Origin: an uncultured Selenomonadales bacterium | Lineage (GTDB): Bacteria > Bacillota > Negativicutes > Selenomonadales > Selenomonadaceae | Assembly: GCA_937901445.1 (NCBI GenBank) | Contig: CALDHY010000105.1 | Span: forward strand, 36,838 to 100,837 | Length of the DNA stretch: 64,000 bases | Direction: 5' to 3' | In this document: piece by piece, positions 1 to 8,405 of the stretch | Position numbering within the stretch: position 1 is the first letter of the stretch | How the letters are laid out: every line of letters begins with the position of its first letter | Program-made: the position numbers and the translations under genes | Notes under the pieces: generated by a model | What the model was told of the DNA's origin: nothing | Databases searched by the model: none | Seen by the model: only the letters and a program-made list of their open reading frames with translations

Positions 1-933
1 AATCGGCTGGCGAATATTTCTTTCAATCGTTATCCCAATGAAGAATATGATTTACTTGTTGAACAAATTGCAAAAAATTTTTCGGTGTCGAAGAGTCAAA
101 TTTTATTGGGCGGCGGCTCCAGTGAAATTATAGAAAAAGTCTTTCATGCATTCGGCGGCAACGGCAGAAAAATTATCTATCCTCAACCGAGCTTTTCAAT
201 GTATAAGATTTACGCGCGGGCGGCAGAGGCTCAAGCGTTCCCGTTCGATTTAGACGAAAAATTTGATTTGGACGTTGACAGTTACATAAAAAAAATTCGT
301 GAAGTCAACGCAGATTTAGCTGTTATCTGCAACCCCAATAATCCTACCGGCAACGCTTTAACCGTCGCGCAGATTGAAGAAATTGTTAAAAATGTTGACT
401 GCGCACTTTTGCTTGATGAAGCGTACGTGGAATTTTACGGACATTCGGCGTTCAGTCTTGTAAAAAAATATCCCAACCTGATTGTAGCGCGGACTTTTTC
501 AAAGGCGTATGGAATGGCGGCGGCGCGTGTAGGTTATATGATCGCGCAGGAAGACGTTACACGAATGATTAACAAAACTTTTATGCCGTATCATATGAAT
601 ACATTAAGTTTAGCGGCGGCTGATATTGTTTACCAAATGCGCGATGAATTTGTACCGAGAATACAAATGACGGTTGCCGAGCGTCAAAGAATTTTTGAAC
701 AATTAAAAAATCTGCGCGAGCTTGAAGTATTTCCTTCACAGACGAATTTTATTTTGATACGCTACGAAAAGGCGGCGCAGTTGCAGGAATATCTTGACAA
801 CATAAATATTGGCGTGCGGTATTTTTCGGCGGGCGCACCCAGCTTAAAAAATTGCTTGCGAATTTCAATGGGTACCAGAATTGAAAATGACGAAGTACTT
901 TCAGTGATAAAAAATTTTGTACAAGGAAAATGA
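1..933 (+). CDS. hisC: Histidinol-phosphate aminotransferase, 5' end outside window
   Basis: PLP-dependent fold-type I aminotransferase of histidine biosynthesis, which makes histidinol phosphate from imidazole-acetol phosphate. The frame is open from base 1 and the residues before the internal GTG at 85 (NRLANISFNRYPNEEYD) are typical HisC N-terminal sequence, so the gene is cut by the window edge and 85 is not its start. Visible motifs are CNPNNPTGN, LLDEAYVEF and the PLP-lysine segment TFSKAYGMAAARVGY. A strong hairpin follows the stop. hisB lies 3.2 kb downstream on the same strand, separated by an opposing operon, so the his genes are scattered here. HisC-like enzymes can act on related substrates; the nearby hisB favours the histidine role. 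Confidence 0.93.
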   Translation, partial: NRLANISFNRYPNEEYDLLVEQIAKNFSVSKSQILLGGGSSEIIEKVFHAFGGNGRKIIYPQPSFSMYKIYARAAEAQAFPFDLDEKFDLDVDSYIKKIREVNADLAVICNPNNPTGNALTVAQIEEIVKNVDCALLLDEAYVEFYGHSAFSLVKKYPNLIVARTFSKAYGMAAARVGYMIAQEDVTRMINKTFMPYHMNTLSLAAADIVYQMRDEFVPRIQMTVAERQRIFEQLKNLRELEVFPSQTNFILIRYEKAAQLQEYLDNINIGVRYFSAGAPSLKNCLRISMGTRIENDEVLSVIKNFVQGK

Positions 934-948
934 TTCTGTAAAAAAATT

Positions 949-980
949 AGCGGCGGGCTTTAAAGGCTCGTCGCTTTTTT
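949..980. terminator. Bidirectional rho-independent terminator between hisC and the CsgG-like operon
   Basis: An approximately 12-bp stem (AGCGGCGGGC pairing with GGCTCGTCGCT, allowing G-U pairs) with a TTTA loop is followed by a T run on the plus strand and preceded by an A run that gives a T run on the minus strand. It can end both hisC and the convergent minus-strand operon. Confidence 0.85.
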
Positions 981-994
981 AGTTTTATAAAACT

Positions 995-1609
995 TTATTT
1001 TTTCTTGCCGAATAATCTTTCAGTAAGAATATCTGCCGCTTGAAACGCCGCCTTTTGAAGGGCGTTATGCACGCTGACTTCGCTAACTTTTACCGTGCCA
1101 ACAGCTATAAAATTTCCGTCCGAATCGCCAATAAAACCGCTTTCAGAATCCCCCGCGCCGCGTGCCGCCATTATTATTTTTCCGGTTTCAACGTCCATAA
1201 TACGAATTATCAAATGTGCTTTAACTTTGTGCAAATTCAAAAGTGCTTTATCTGTTTCAAATGAAACGTCGGTAACATTGCCGTAAATTATATAGCGAAC
1301 GCCTAAAATTTCGCCAATTTTTTTTGCAGTATTCGGATCTATGACGCCGCTAATTTTTAAACCCTTCAATTTTTCCTGTGTGGTTTCTCTATCAATCACG
1401 ATAAATTTTTTCTTTTCGGCAAGCCTACTGATGACATATTCACTTGAAGTTTTTTCCGCGTTCAATAAATCAAAATTCAGTTCAGAATTGCCTTTGAGTG
1501 TTTCAAAATCCATTACTGCAACGGTTGAATCTTTTTCAATCAGTGCCGCCGCCGTAACGCTTGCACACATTAAAAAAATCGTCGCGCAGATTATTAAAAT
1601 TTTTTTCAT
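995..1609 (-). CDS. Secreted CsgG-family protein
   Basis: A 204-residue protein with a clear Sec signal peptide (MKKILIICATIFLMCASVTAAA). The mature part has the CsgG/FlgT-like pattern: a first strand VAVMDFE, a helix with EYVISRLAEKKKFIVIDRE, and GEILGVRYIIYGNVTDV, ending in a region that turns over synthesis or secretion cofactors in related proteins. CsgG relatives form envelope channels or periplasmic assembly factors; no lipobox Cys is visible, so a soluble periplasmic protein is more likely than a pore. It is the last gene of a four-gene minus-strand operon, 6 nt behind a second CsgG-like gene. Exact function unknown. Confidence 0.75.
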   Translation of the reverse strand: MKKILIICATIFLMCASVTAAALIEKDSTVAVMDFETLKGNSELNFDLLNAEKTSSEYVISRLAEKKKFIVIDRETTQEKLKGLKISGVIDPNTAKKIGEILGVRYIIYGNVTDVSFETDKALLNLHKVKAHLIIRIMDVETGKIIMAARGAGDSESGFIGDSDGNFIAVGTVKVSEVSVHNALQKAAFQAADILTERLFGKKK

Positions 1610-1615
1610 GGAGTA

Positions 1616-2344
1616 TCACTTCACAAATAATTTTCCGGCGTCTAAATCTTTCAGCATAGCTTTTACAATTTTATTGGCGCATCTTTCCACAGCCTTATTG
1701 TACATTTCGGAAGTTAGTTTGCTTGAACCAATAGGTAAAATATAATAACTTTTTTGAGTCTGCTTTGTAGCACTGTAATTTTTAAGCCAAACAACTTCGC
1801 CTGTTGAGGCTTTTATTAATCTCACTTCTGCAAAAATTCCAAGCGCAGCGATTGATTTATGGCTGAATCTGCCTTGATTTTTTGGTGTGGCACTGTTTCC
1901 CATATTTATAATTGTACCTTGAATCAGATACTCTGCGCCGTGTTCTTTGCCAATTTTTGAAACGATTGACGGAGCAACAATTTGACCTACTTCAGCAGTA
2001 GATATTGACTGTGCATATTTAAAATCAAAACTTTCACTTTCAAACAAGCTGTTAAAATTATTTCCGCTCTTAACCGAATTTTCAACGTTGGCAACATCGC
2101 GCAGTTTTTCATTATAAAGTTGAATTTCAATATCTTCATCAAGCGGGCGCGTTTCTACAAAATTAAATTTGCCGCTTGCCAAAAGTTTTTCAAGCACTAA
2201 ATTTGAAAGTAAGTCCGCCGCATCAATATTTTTAAAACGAGTGTCATTGCTAAATTTCATCATTACGCAGGTTGGCGCGGCAAAAACATTCGCCGAAATT
2301 AAACTTACAAAAAGCGCAGTTATAATCATCAAAAATTTTTTCAT
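1616..2344 (-). CDS. Secreted CsgG-like protein, paralogue of the next gene
   Basis: 242 residues with signal peptide MKKFLMIITALFVSLISANVFA. The mature start CVMMKFSNDT, the LVLEKLLASGKFNFVETR helix-strand and EHGAEYLIQGTIINMG are the same layout as the CsgG-like protein at 995-1609, so the two look like distant paralogues. The motif order suggests the ABC-type nucleotide-free CsgG/LpoB fold. Its ATG overlaps the stop of the upstream gene by 4 nt (ATGA), implying translational coupling. It is probably periplasmic or outer-membrane associated; substrate and partner are not known. Confidence 0.7.
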   Translation of the reverse strand: MKKFLMIITALFVSLISANVFAAPTCVMMKFSNDTRFKNIDAADLLSNLVLEKLLASGKFNFVETRPLDEDIEIQLYNEKLRDVANVENSVKSGNNFNSLFESESFDFKYAQSISTAEVGQIVAPSIVSKIGKEHGAEYLIQGTIINMGNSATPKNQGRFSHKSIAALGIFAEVRLIKASTGEVVWLKNYSATKQTQKSYYILPIGSSKLTSEMYNKAVERCANKIVKAMLKDLDAGKLFVK

Positions 2345-3249
2345 TTCTTGCCACCGTCCTTATCGCGTTTGGTTGCGTCTGTAATTCCTTCCGGCATTTT
2401 AAAATATTTTTCGTCGGGCGTTGTAGAAAATTCTTCAATATCTACAATATATTTCTTGTAACGTAAAATCCCGCGCTCATTGTTGGAAAAATGGAACACG
2501 GCAATTTTTACCATTTTGTCGCCGTCAAAATAATAGCGAATTACTTTTTTGAATGTGTTGTTTTTTTCGCCGTAAAAATCTTCAAAAGTCAACCCGCTTT
2601 CAAGTGTTCCTTCGGCAAAAAATTCACATATCGGATTATCCGGAGTTACAACAACATTTTCAGGCGGGAAAAGCGGTTTTAATGCGTCTTCAAGATTGTA
2701 ATTGTCATAATCAATACGATAATCCAGCAAAAGTCTTGTATAGGGGTCTGTTCTGTCAAAAATTTGTTTTTTGCGCTCTTCAAATTTTTGAATTGGTTCG
2801 GCTTTTACTTTGCTTGTTTTAAAACCCCATGAAGTTATTCCCCAATATCTTTTTTTCCCTTTTGAAAATTGTATAAGAAATTCAAATATTTCATCATTCT
2901 TGATTAATGCGCTGTAGCCTTCGTCTTTAGTGTAAACACTGTCACCATCCGGTAAGCCGTAATAAACGCTTTCAATGTAGCTCCTGTCTTTGTCAAAAAC
3001 TACAATTCCGGTACTTTTCAATTCACTTTTCATTTGTACTGGATCTTCATCTGTAATTTTTTCGGCACCGCCATATTGGTTGATGAAAATTTTGGTTTCT
3101 CTGTTTGTGGTATGGTACGGAAATGGATAAATTTTATATTTCAATGTAAAAGTTTTGTTTTTTATTGCGTCTCTGTAAATATCGACTTTCGCCGCGTCTG
3201 CCGTTGCAAAAGTTAAAAGCGCAATTAAAAGCGTAACTAAAAATTTCAT
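2341..3249 (-). CDS. Secreted protein of unknown function
   Basis: 302 residues with signal peptide MKFLVTLLIALLTFATADA. The mature protein is rich in Tyr, Phe, Lys and Asp, has no membrane segment and no motif I recognise; the C-terminal segment around YYFDGDKMVKIAVFHFSNNERG resembles beta-rich domains of LolA-like or similar periplasmic carrier folds, but this is only an impression. It overlaps the genes on both sides by 4 nt, so it is tightly co-translated with its CsgG-like neighbour and the frameshifted gene upstream. A similar kind of protein pair occurs at 18422-20029. Confidence 0.6.
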   Translation of the reverse strand: MKFLVTLLIALLTFATADAAKVDIYRDAIKNKTFTLKYKIYPFPYHTTNRETKIFINQYGGAEKITDEDPVQMKSELKSTGIVVFDKDRSYIESVYYGLPDGDSVYTKDEGYSALIKNDEIFEFLIQFSKGKKRYWGITSWGFKTSKVKAEPIQKFEERKKQIFDRTDPYTRLLLDYRIDYDNYNLEDALKPLFPPENVVVTPDNPICEFFAEGTLESGLTFEDFYGEKNNTFKKVIRYYFDGDKMVKIAVFHFSNNERGILRYKKYIVDIEEFSTTPDEKYFKMPEGITDATKRDKDGGKK

Positions 3250-4002
3250 TTATGCTCGCCCCCGATCTCTCCGATTTCTTCATAATTTTCAAGCAAATCA
3301 TTTAAATCGCCGTTATGTGCATTATAGACTTTAATTTTTTCATTAACAGCAAATGCACTTTCGGGGACTTCGGCAGTAATAGTTTTTATTTTTATTTTTG
3401 AAACTGTATAATCTGTAATTCCGCCGCGAATAAAATGTTTTTCAATGGTAACAAGTTTGCCTTCTTCATAAAAAGCAGTATAGACTTCACGCGCAATGAC
3501 TTCTCCCGCAACATTTTTTATTTCGTTGACATAGTGATCACATTCGTAAGTTTTTCCGCTTATATTTCTAGTTGTACTTTCTTCATAAACGGGAACTTGT
3601 CCCCAATCAAAATTTTTATCGCGGTAAGGATCATCCCAATAAAAAATAGCCAATTCTTCCGGCAAAGCTAAAAGATTTATGGCGTATCTCCAATGTTCAT
3701 CCGGGTCTAAAGCAGGTGAATAAATATTTTCTTCCGGCAAAATCAATAAACGATTAATTTTTCTGCTGTTATTTTCAGTGGGATTTTTATCCTGTACGTT
3801 TTTCCTAAAAACTCGTGCGCCGTCTTTTCCCGCCAAAATTAAATACTCCGTATTGCGGGACTTTGAATCTTGAAATTCTACATAGAAATTGCCGGAGCGA
3901 AACATTTGCCGATATTGTTCAGCGGCGGGTTGTTCCGCAAAAACGGGGGGCGATAGTCATTATCAATAACGATAATGCAAACGCCAAAAAGTTTTTAACC
4001 AT
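3246..4002 (-). pseudogene. Secreted protein gene with a frameshift in a C6 tract inside the signal peptide
   Basis: An intact 219-residue frame can start at an internal ATG (3905), but the real start is the ATG at 4002, behind a good Shine-Dalgarno AGGAGG. From there the reading is MVKNFLAFALSLLIMTIAP, a signal peptide, and then runs out of frame after a run of six C (3945-3950 on the minus strand). One more C would restore APPVFAEQPAAEQYRQMF and join signal peptide to body. The body contains YTAFYEEGKLVTIEKHF, similar in character to the next gene. Either a sequencing error, a true loss, or a switchable tract. First gene of the four-gene operon. Confidence 0.7.
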
Positions 4003-4033
4003 TGATAAAACCTCCTAAAAATTTTATGCGCTG

Positions 4034-4062
4034 ATTATAAAAGAATTTTCTGTCAATGGCAA
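4034..4062 (-). promoter_or_regulatory. Sigma-70 type promoter of the secreted-protein operon
   Basis: On the minus strand TTGCCA, 17-bp spacer, perfect TATAAT, ending about 30 bp before the ATG at 4002. It is back to back with the hisB promoter. Confidence 0.8.
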
Positions 4063-4078
4063 CAGAAAATTTGAACGT

Positions 4079-4107
4079 TTGACAATCTAATATTTGCCTA
4101 GTATCAT
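4079..4107 (+). promoter_or_regulatory. Sigma-70 type promoter of hisB-whiA
   Basis: Perfect TTGACA, 17-bp spacer and TATCAT, with the hisB Shine-Dalgarno GGAGG and ATG 20-30 bp further on. The leader is short, leaving no space for a T-box or attenuator. Confidence 0.85.
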
Positions 4108-4135
4108 AAACAAAAAATTTTGTGGAGGTTAAATA

Positions 4136-4720
4136 ATGCGCACAGGTGAAATTTTTCGTGAAACAAACGAAACTAAAATTGACGTAAAAGTAAATTTGGA
4201 CGGTATCGGCAGAATTTCGGTAAATACGGGAATTGGATTTTTTAACCATATGCTGAATCTTTTTGCGGCGCATGGGCGAATTGATTTAATAGTGGACTGT
4301 AAAGGCGATTTGGAAGTTGACGGGCATCACAGCGTTGAAGATATTGGAATTGCGCTCGGGCAGGCAATAAAAAACGCGCTCGGCGATAAGCGCGGGATTA
4401 ATCGTTATGGTACTTTCTTTTTGCCAATGGACGAAACTTTAGCGTTGGTCAGCTTAGATATAAGCAACAGACCTTTTTTAGTTTATGACGCGGGCGAAAT
4501 TGCACCAATGGTCGGCAACTTTGATACTGAATTGACTGAAGAATTTTTGCGGGCGTTTGCATTCAACGCGGGAATAACTTTGCACGTGAAAATTTTGTAC
4601 GGCAAAAATACTCATCATAAGATTGAAGCGATTTTTAAAGCATTGGGACACGCCCTGCGAATTGCCGTTGACTGCGACGAAAAAAATAGCGGTATTCCCT
4701 CGACGAAAGGAATTTTATAA
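4136..4720 (+). CDS. hisB: Imidazoleglycerol-phosphate dehydratase
   Basis: 194 residues, full length for a monofunctional HisB. It dehydrates imidazoleglycerol phosphate to imidazole-acetol phosphate, the substrate of HisC. The two manganese-binding His clusters are visible: GFFNHMLNLFAAHG, VDGHHSVEDIGIALG, and the C-terminal THHKIEAIFKALGHALR. The start ATG has GTGGAGG 8 nt upstream. whiA begins directly at the base after its stop, so the two are one transcript. Confidence 0.97.
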   Translation: MRTGEIFRETNETKIDVKVNLDGIGRISVNTGIGFFNHMLNLFAAHGRIDLIVDCKGDLEVDGHHSVEDIGIALGQAIKNALGDKRGINRYGTFFLPMDETLALVSLDISNRPFLVYDAGEIAPMVGNFDTELTEEFLRAFAFNAGITLHVKILYGKNTHHKIEAIFKALGHALRIAVDCDEKNSGIPSTKGIL

Positions 4721-5632
4721 ATGCCTTCATATGCTCGCATGGTAAAAGATGAACTTGCAAGACTTTTTGACGAAGAGGAAGAATATCAGCGCGCAGAATT
4801 GGCGGCAATGTTGAAAGTTGGAGCAATTTACAGCAACGGGCGAATGGAATTTTCAACTCTAAGCGCGGCAGTTGCCAGAAAATTAATCAAGCTTTTAAAT
4901 AAATTTTATCCGGCGGTAAAAAGGGAAGTTGCAACCGTTCGCATGAAAGGAATTGCTAAAAGGATACGCTATTTCATACGAATTTTTGTAACAAGCTACA
5001 CTGAAGAAATTTTCCATACGTTAGATTCGCCTGAAATTGTGCCGGATGATTTTGCAAAGGCTGCTTATCTGCGCGGCGCGTTTATGGCGGGCGGTACAGT
5101 CAACAAGCCGGAGGCGCAGTATTATTTAGAAATTGCGTCAATGTCAGAAAGTGCGGCAATTTTCGTCCGGCAAATTTGGCAAGACTTGGAATTTCGCCCT
5201 TCAAATTACGTGCGGGAAAATTCTTTTGTAAACTATATCTGCGAAGGGGACGCGGTAGAAGATTTTTTGGGAATGGTAGGCGCGGAAGAGGCGATTGAAC
5301 GTTTTCAAATTGCGCGGAATTTAAAGGAAGTTCGAGCAAACGTAAACCGAATGGTAAATGTTGAAACTGCGAATTTAAACAAGGCAGTTAATGCAGCGCA
5401 ACGTCAAATTGCAGATATAAAAATTTTGCTTGAAAATAACGTCAAACTCAATGAAGAATTTCAACTTACAATGGAAACGCGCTTGCAATTTCCCGAATGT
5501 ACAGTCGCCGAATTGGCAGAAAAACTTTTTCTTACGCGGCAGGCTCTCAACTATCGTTTCAAAAAAATTCACAGCCTCGCGCAGGAAATTTTAAACAAGC
5601 AGAAAAAAACCGGCAGAAAGAAAAAATCTTAG
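4721..5632 (+). CDS. whiA: DNA-binding protein WhiA
   Basis: 303 residues, matching the WhiA family: an N-terminal domain, a degenerate LAGLIDADG homing-endonuclease-like core (AAYLRGAFMAGGTVNKPE), the conserved NRMVNVETANLNKAVNAA segment and a C-terminal helix-turn-helix (TVAELAEKLFLTRQALNYRF). In Gram-positive bacteria WhiA controls cell division and, in actinomycetes, sporulation. It usually neighbours yvcK and rapZ; here it instead follows hisB with no gap, an unusual neighbour. Its stop codon overlaps that of the convergent CHR gene by 4 nt, so there is no terminator between them. Confidence 0.93.
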   Translation: MPSYARMVKDELARLFDEEEEYQRAELAAMLKVGAIYSNGRMEFSTLSAAVARKLIKLLNKFYPAVKREVATVRMKGIAKRIRYFIRIFVTSYTEEIFHTLDSPEIVPDDFAKAAYLRGAFMAGGTVNKPEAQYYLEIASMSESAAIFVRQIWQDLEFRPSNYVRENSFVNYICEGDAVEDFLGMVGAEEAIERFQIARNLKEVRANVNRMVNVETANLNKAVNAAQRQIADIKILLENNVKLNEEFQLTMETRLQFPECTVAELAEKLFLTRQALNYRFKKIHSLAQEILNKQKKTGRKKKS

Positions 5633-6192
5633 CTGTATTTTTTGTCACGCAACAGGAAAAATCCTATAACGCCGTCAATCGCCACCAGCAACATTATATT
5701 GACGTCGAAAAAAACATTTGCTATAAAAGTCCCGACGATTATTACAATCGGCAGGATTAATTTTTTTGAAAATTGTTTTATCAGCAAGTCAATCGCCACG
5801 TTTAAAAGTAAAGCCGTTGCGCCGCACTGCATACCCTTCAAAACGAGTTGTACTTGTTCATTCTGCGCGATTAAATCATAAAAACTTGCAACGATTGTAA
5901 TTATAATCAGCGGCGGTAAAACGGTTGCAAACATTCCCGTAAGTGCGCCGCGCACGCCCGCCATTCTGTAGCCGAGCATTATTGCCGTATTGACTGCCAT
6001 AATTCCCGGCGTCGATTGTGCTATTGCAACCATATTTAAAGTTTCTTCGTCGCTTATCCAGTGGTATTCGTCAACGTACTTTGCCTTGAGCAGCGGGATA
6101 ATTATATAGCCGCCGCCGACCGTGAACGCGCTGACAATGAATGTTGATTTAAACAGTTTCCAGTAAAAATTTTTTTCTTGGACAGGTTCCAT
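5629..6192 (-). CDS. CHR-domain (chromate transporter family) membrane protein
   Basis: 187 residues from the ATG at 6192 (Shine-Dalgarno GAGGTG); a longer frame upstream lacks a ribosome site. The CHR motif VSAFTVGGGYIIIPLLK and the following AIAQSTPGIMAVNTA are clear, with five or six membrane helices. It is a single-domain short-chain CHR protein. Short CHR proteins normally work as adjacent pairs; here no second copy is beside it. Substrate may be chromate or another anion; family members outside resistant strains are rarely characterised. It is divergent from the ROK kinase with only 25 bp between starts. Confidence 0.88.
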   Translation of the reverse strand: MEPVQEKNFYWKLFKSTFIVSAFTVGGGYIIIPLLKAKYVDEYHWISDEETLNMVAIAQSTPGIMAVNTAIMLGYRMAGVRGALTGMFATVLPPLIIITIVASFYDLIAQNEQVQLVLKGMQCGATALLLNVAIDLLIKQFSKKLILPIVIIVGTFIANVFFDVNIMLLVAIDGVIGFFLLRDKKYS

Positions 6193-6217
6193 AAAAACAC
6201 CTCGAAGGATTGATAGT

Positions 6218-7075
6218 ATGAAAATTTTAGTTTTAGATATTGGCGGCACTTTTATAAAATTCGCCGTAATGAATGAACGCGCAGAATTTTTTGAACGCGG
6301 CAAAGTGTCAACGCCTTTGAACAGTCGCGCAGATTTTTTTGACGCAATTTATAAAATTTTTAAGTCTGTCGAAGTTGCCGGAATTGCAATTTCAATGCCG
6401 GGAATTATCGACGCCGAGCGCGGAATTTGTTTAAAAAGCAGTGCGCTCCCTTACAATAACGGCGTTAATATTGTTGACGAATTGGAAAAAATTTGCGGCG
6501 TCAAAGTTACGATTGAAAACGACGCAAACTGCGCGGCGTTGGCTGAAGCAAAAATCGGCAGTCTTGCAGATGTTTCAGATGGTTTTGTAATGGTTTTCGG
6601 GACGATGATTGGCGGCGCGTTTATCAAAAATCACGAAGTCCACAAGGGCAAAAATTTTCTTGCCGGTGAAATTTCTTTTAGTATTTTGAACGGCAAAAGT
6701 TTTTATAAAATGTGCAGTGTACCGGCGTTGCTTAAATCCTACGCGCAGATTAAAAATTTGTCAATCGCTGAAGTTTCCGGCGAAAAATTTTTTGATGCGG
6801 TTGACGCAAAAGAAAATGACGCGCTTGCTTGCCTTGACAAGTTCACGCGCCAAATTGCGGTACAAATTTTTAATATTCAAGTTTTGTTGGACGTTGAAAA
6901 AATTGCTGTAGGCGGCGGTATCAGCGAACAGGAAATTTTTATAAATTCAATTCGTGAAAATCTTGAAAAAGTCTACAATTCCTGCGAAATAAATTTTCCG
7001 CGCGTCAAAGTTGTACCGTGCCAATTTCGCAACGACGCAAATTTAATCGGTGCGTTATTCCGCTGGCAAAGTTAA
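6218..7075 (+). CDS. ROK-family sugar kinase
   Basis: 285 residues. The phosphate-binding LDIGGTFIKFAV, ATP-linked ENDANCAALAEA with the catalytic Asp, and C-terminal AVGGGISEQEIF place it in the ROK (repressor, ORF, kinase) family; no N-terminal helix-turn-helix, so an enzyme rather than a repressor. The zinc-binding CxCGxxGCxE block expected around residues 150-170 is replaced by GEISFSILNGKSFYKMCS, so it is an atypical member with uncertain substrate (glucose, N-acetylmannosamine or another hexose). Start ATG has GAAGGA upstream and lies 25 bp from the divergent CHR gene. Confidence 0.85.
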   Translation: MKILVLDIGGTFIKFAVMNERAEFFERGKVSTPLNSRADFFDAIYKIFKSVEVAGIAISMPGIIDAERGICLKSSALPYNNGVNIVDELEKICGVKVTIENDANCAALAEAKIGSLADVSDGFVMVFGTMIGGAFIKNHEVHKGKNFLAGEISFSILNGKSFYKMCSVPALLKSYAQIKNLSIAEVSGEKFFDAVDAKENDALACLDKFTRQIAVQIFNIQVLLDVEKIAVGGGISEQEIFINSIRENLEKVYNSCEINFPRVKVVPCQFRNDANLIGALFRWQS

Positions 7076-7152
7076 ATGAATCTTATTTGTAAATTCAGAT
7101 TGATAAATTTTCGCCCGCCTTCAGTGTTTAATGTAGCCGCCGTTTAAAGGTC

Positions 7153-7527
7153 TTATTTTATAATTATGTAAATTGATTCATTCGGATATTTCGGCAAAAT
7201 ATTTTTCAGCTCGTCATTATCACACAATAAAAAGATTGAATTCGTACATAAATTTAAAAAATCGTTGAGTATATTTATTTTTGCAGGTTCAATACCTTCA
7301 TATTCGACAAAAAAAATTTTTCCGGCGTAATTGCCGCGACATTCTGAATTTGCCTCCCAAAATGTCAGTGAAGTATCCATTTCAAAATACATCATTTCAA
7401 TTCTTAAAGTTTCTGCATTTTCAATATCTGCGCGAAGAAAAACTTTATCATTTTCAGTTATTATCAAATAAAGTTTTTCATAGTCAGCGATATTTTGTAA
7501 GTACTGCGCTTGCGTCAATTCTTGCAT
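7153..7527 (-). CDS. Small acidic protein of unknown function, partner of the HNH gene
   Basis: 124 residues, no signal peptide or membrane helix, acidic (many Glu/Asp/Asn), with hydrophobic strands KLYLIITENDKVFLRA and NSIFLLCDNDEL. I do not recognise the family. It starts 3 nt after the stop of the HNH gene, with GGAGA as ribosome site, so both are made together. Its size, acidity and tight coupling would fit an immunity or regulatory partner of the nuclease, but that is inference only. Confidence 0.6.
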   Translation of the reverse strand: MQELTQAQYLQNIADYEKLYLIITENDKVFLRADIENAETLRIEMMYFEMDTSLTFWEANSECRGNYAGKIFFVEYEGIEPAKINILNDFLNLCTNSIFLLCDNDELKNILPKYPNESIYIIIK

Positions 7528-7530
7528 AAG

Positions 7531-8283
7531 CTATCTCCAATTCTGAAAAACAATTTCGTTATGATACATTAAAAATTCTTTAGCGGGCGCAAATTTTTCA
7601 GGAAGTGCAATTTTGCTTTTATCATAGCACTTGAAAAATTTTTCAACCGCCGCGCTGTCATAAATATCTGTAATATCTGCAGAAATAATTATTTCGTAAT
7701 TTGGCGTAACGGTAATAAAACCCTTGTCAAATGCTTTATCGTGCAAGGCGTTCAAACAAAGTCCGTTGTGTGGATTAGTTTTTTCATTTTCGTTGCTTGC
7801 CGCCCAAGATTTTATATGACTTGCAATTAACAATTCAGGGTTGTTTAATCCCGTGATACAACAAGAATTTTTGTACGAAGCAAGCACTGCGCGACGAAAA
7901 AAATTTTGATTTACTCTTTGACGAACGGCAACCATTTTTTCTTTACCGACGGGAATATTTTCAATTTCTTTCACGCCTTGAAATTTTGCAATAAGTCGTT
8001 CACTTTCAAAAGATAATTCGTCCCAACGGTTATTAAATTCTTCCCAAATTTGCGCGTCAAGTTTGCTTGCGTTTGTTAAGCCGACAATTCCCCGCGCCTT
8101 CAAATTTTCATCAAAACTGCCGAAATTTCCAATCTTCATATTTACAGCACTTGGTGAACGTCCAATTATATTTGCAATTCTTATAACTTCAGGATGATTT
8201 TTAGACGCACTCTGAAAAGGAATTTGACAATACAAATTAAAAACGATAATTTCTTCTTCACGCGTCCAAAACTTTTTGTTCAA
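7531..8283 (-). CDS. HNH endonuclease (HNH_2 type) with N-terminal SANT-like helices
   Basis: 250 residues from a TTG start behind GGAGG. The C-terminal half carries an HNH nuclease: CCITGLNNPELLIASHIKSW, NPHNGLCLNALHDKAFDKGFI, i.e. the His-Asn-His arrangement with LIASHIKPW-like motif of PF13391. The N-terminus (FWTREEEIIVFNLYCQIPF, GRSPSAVNMKIGNF) looks like a SANT/Myb-type DNA-recognition region that is often fused to this nuclease. Such proteins are common in restriction or mobile contexts. It forms a two-gene operon with the acidic protein at 7153. Confidence 0.85.
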   Translation of the reverse strand: MNKKFWTREEEIIVFNLYCQIPFQSASKNHPEVIRIANIIGRSPSAVNMKIGNFGSFDENLKARGIVGLTNASKLDAQIWEEFNNRWDELSFESERLIAKFQGVKEIENIPVGKEKMVAVRQRVNQNFFRRAVLASYKNSCCITGLNNPELLIASHIKSWAASNENEKTNPHNGLCLNALHDKAFDKGFITVTPNYEIIISADITDIYDSAAVEKFFKCYDKSKIALPEKFAPAKEFLMYHNEIVFQNWR

Positions 8284-8320
8284 AATTCAAGCCTCCAAAA
8301 AAATTTTACGTATATTTTAA

Positions 8321-8349
8321 ATTTTACCGGCTTTAATCTAGTTTGTAAA
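8321..8349 (-). promoter_or_regulatory. Promoter of the HNH operon
   Basis: Minus-strand TTTACA, 17-bp spacer, TAAAAT, ending about 35 bp before the TTG start of the HNH gene. Confidence 0.7.
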
Positions 8350-8386
8350 CAAAAAAATCCCGCGTAAGTTTTGCCCTGCGCGAGAT
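8350..8386 (-). terminator. Terminator after the alanine symporter gene
   Basis: Minus strand: an 8-bp stem ATCTCGCG/CGCGGGAT with a 14-nt loop, followed by TTTTTTTG. It lies about 20 bp after the stop of the gene at 8406 and overlaps the -35 side of the HNH promoter. Confidence 0.85.
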
Positions 8387-8405
8387 TTTGGGAATTGTAA
8401 AATTT

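Noticed and set aside
85..933. GTG at 85 as the start of hisC
   Set aside because: The frame is open upstream to base 1 and encodes conserved HisC residues
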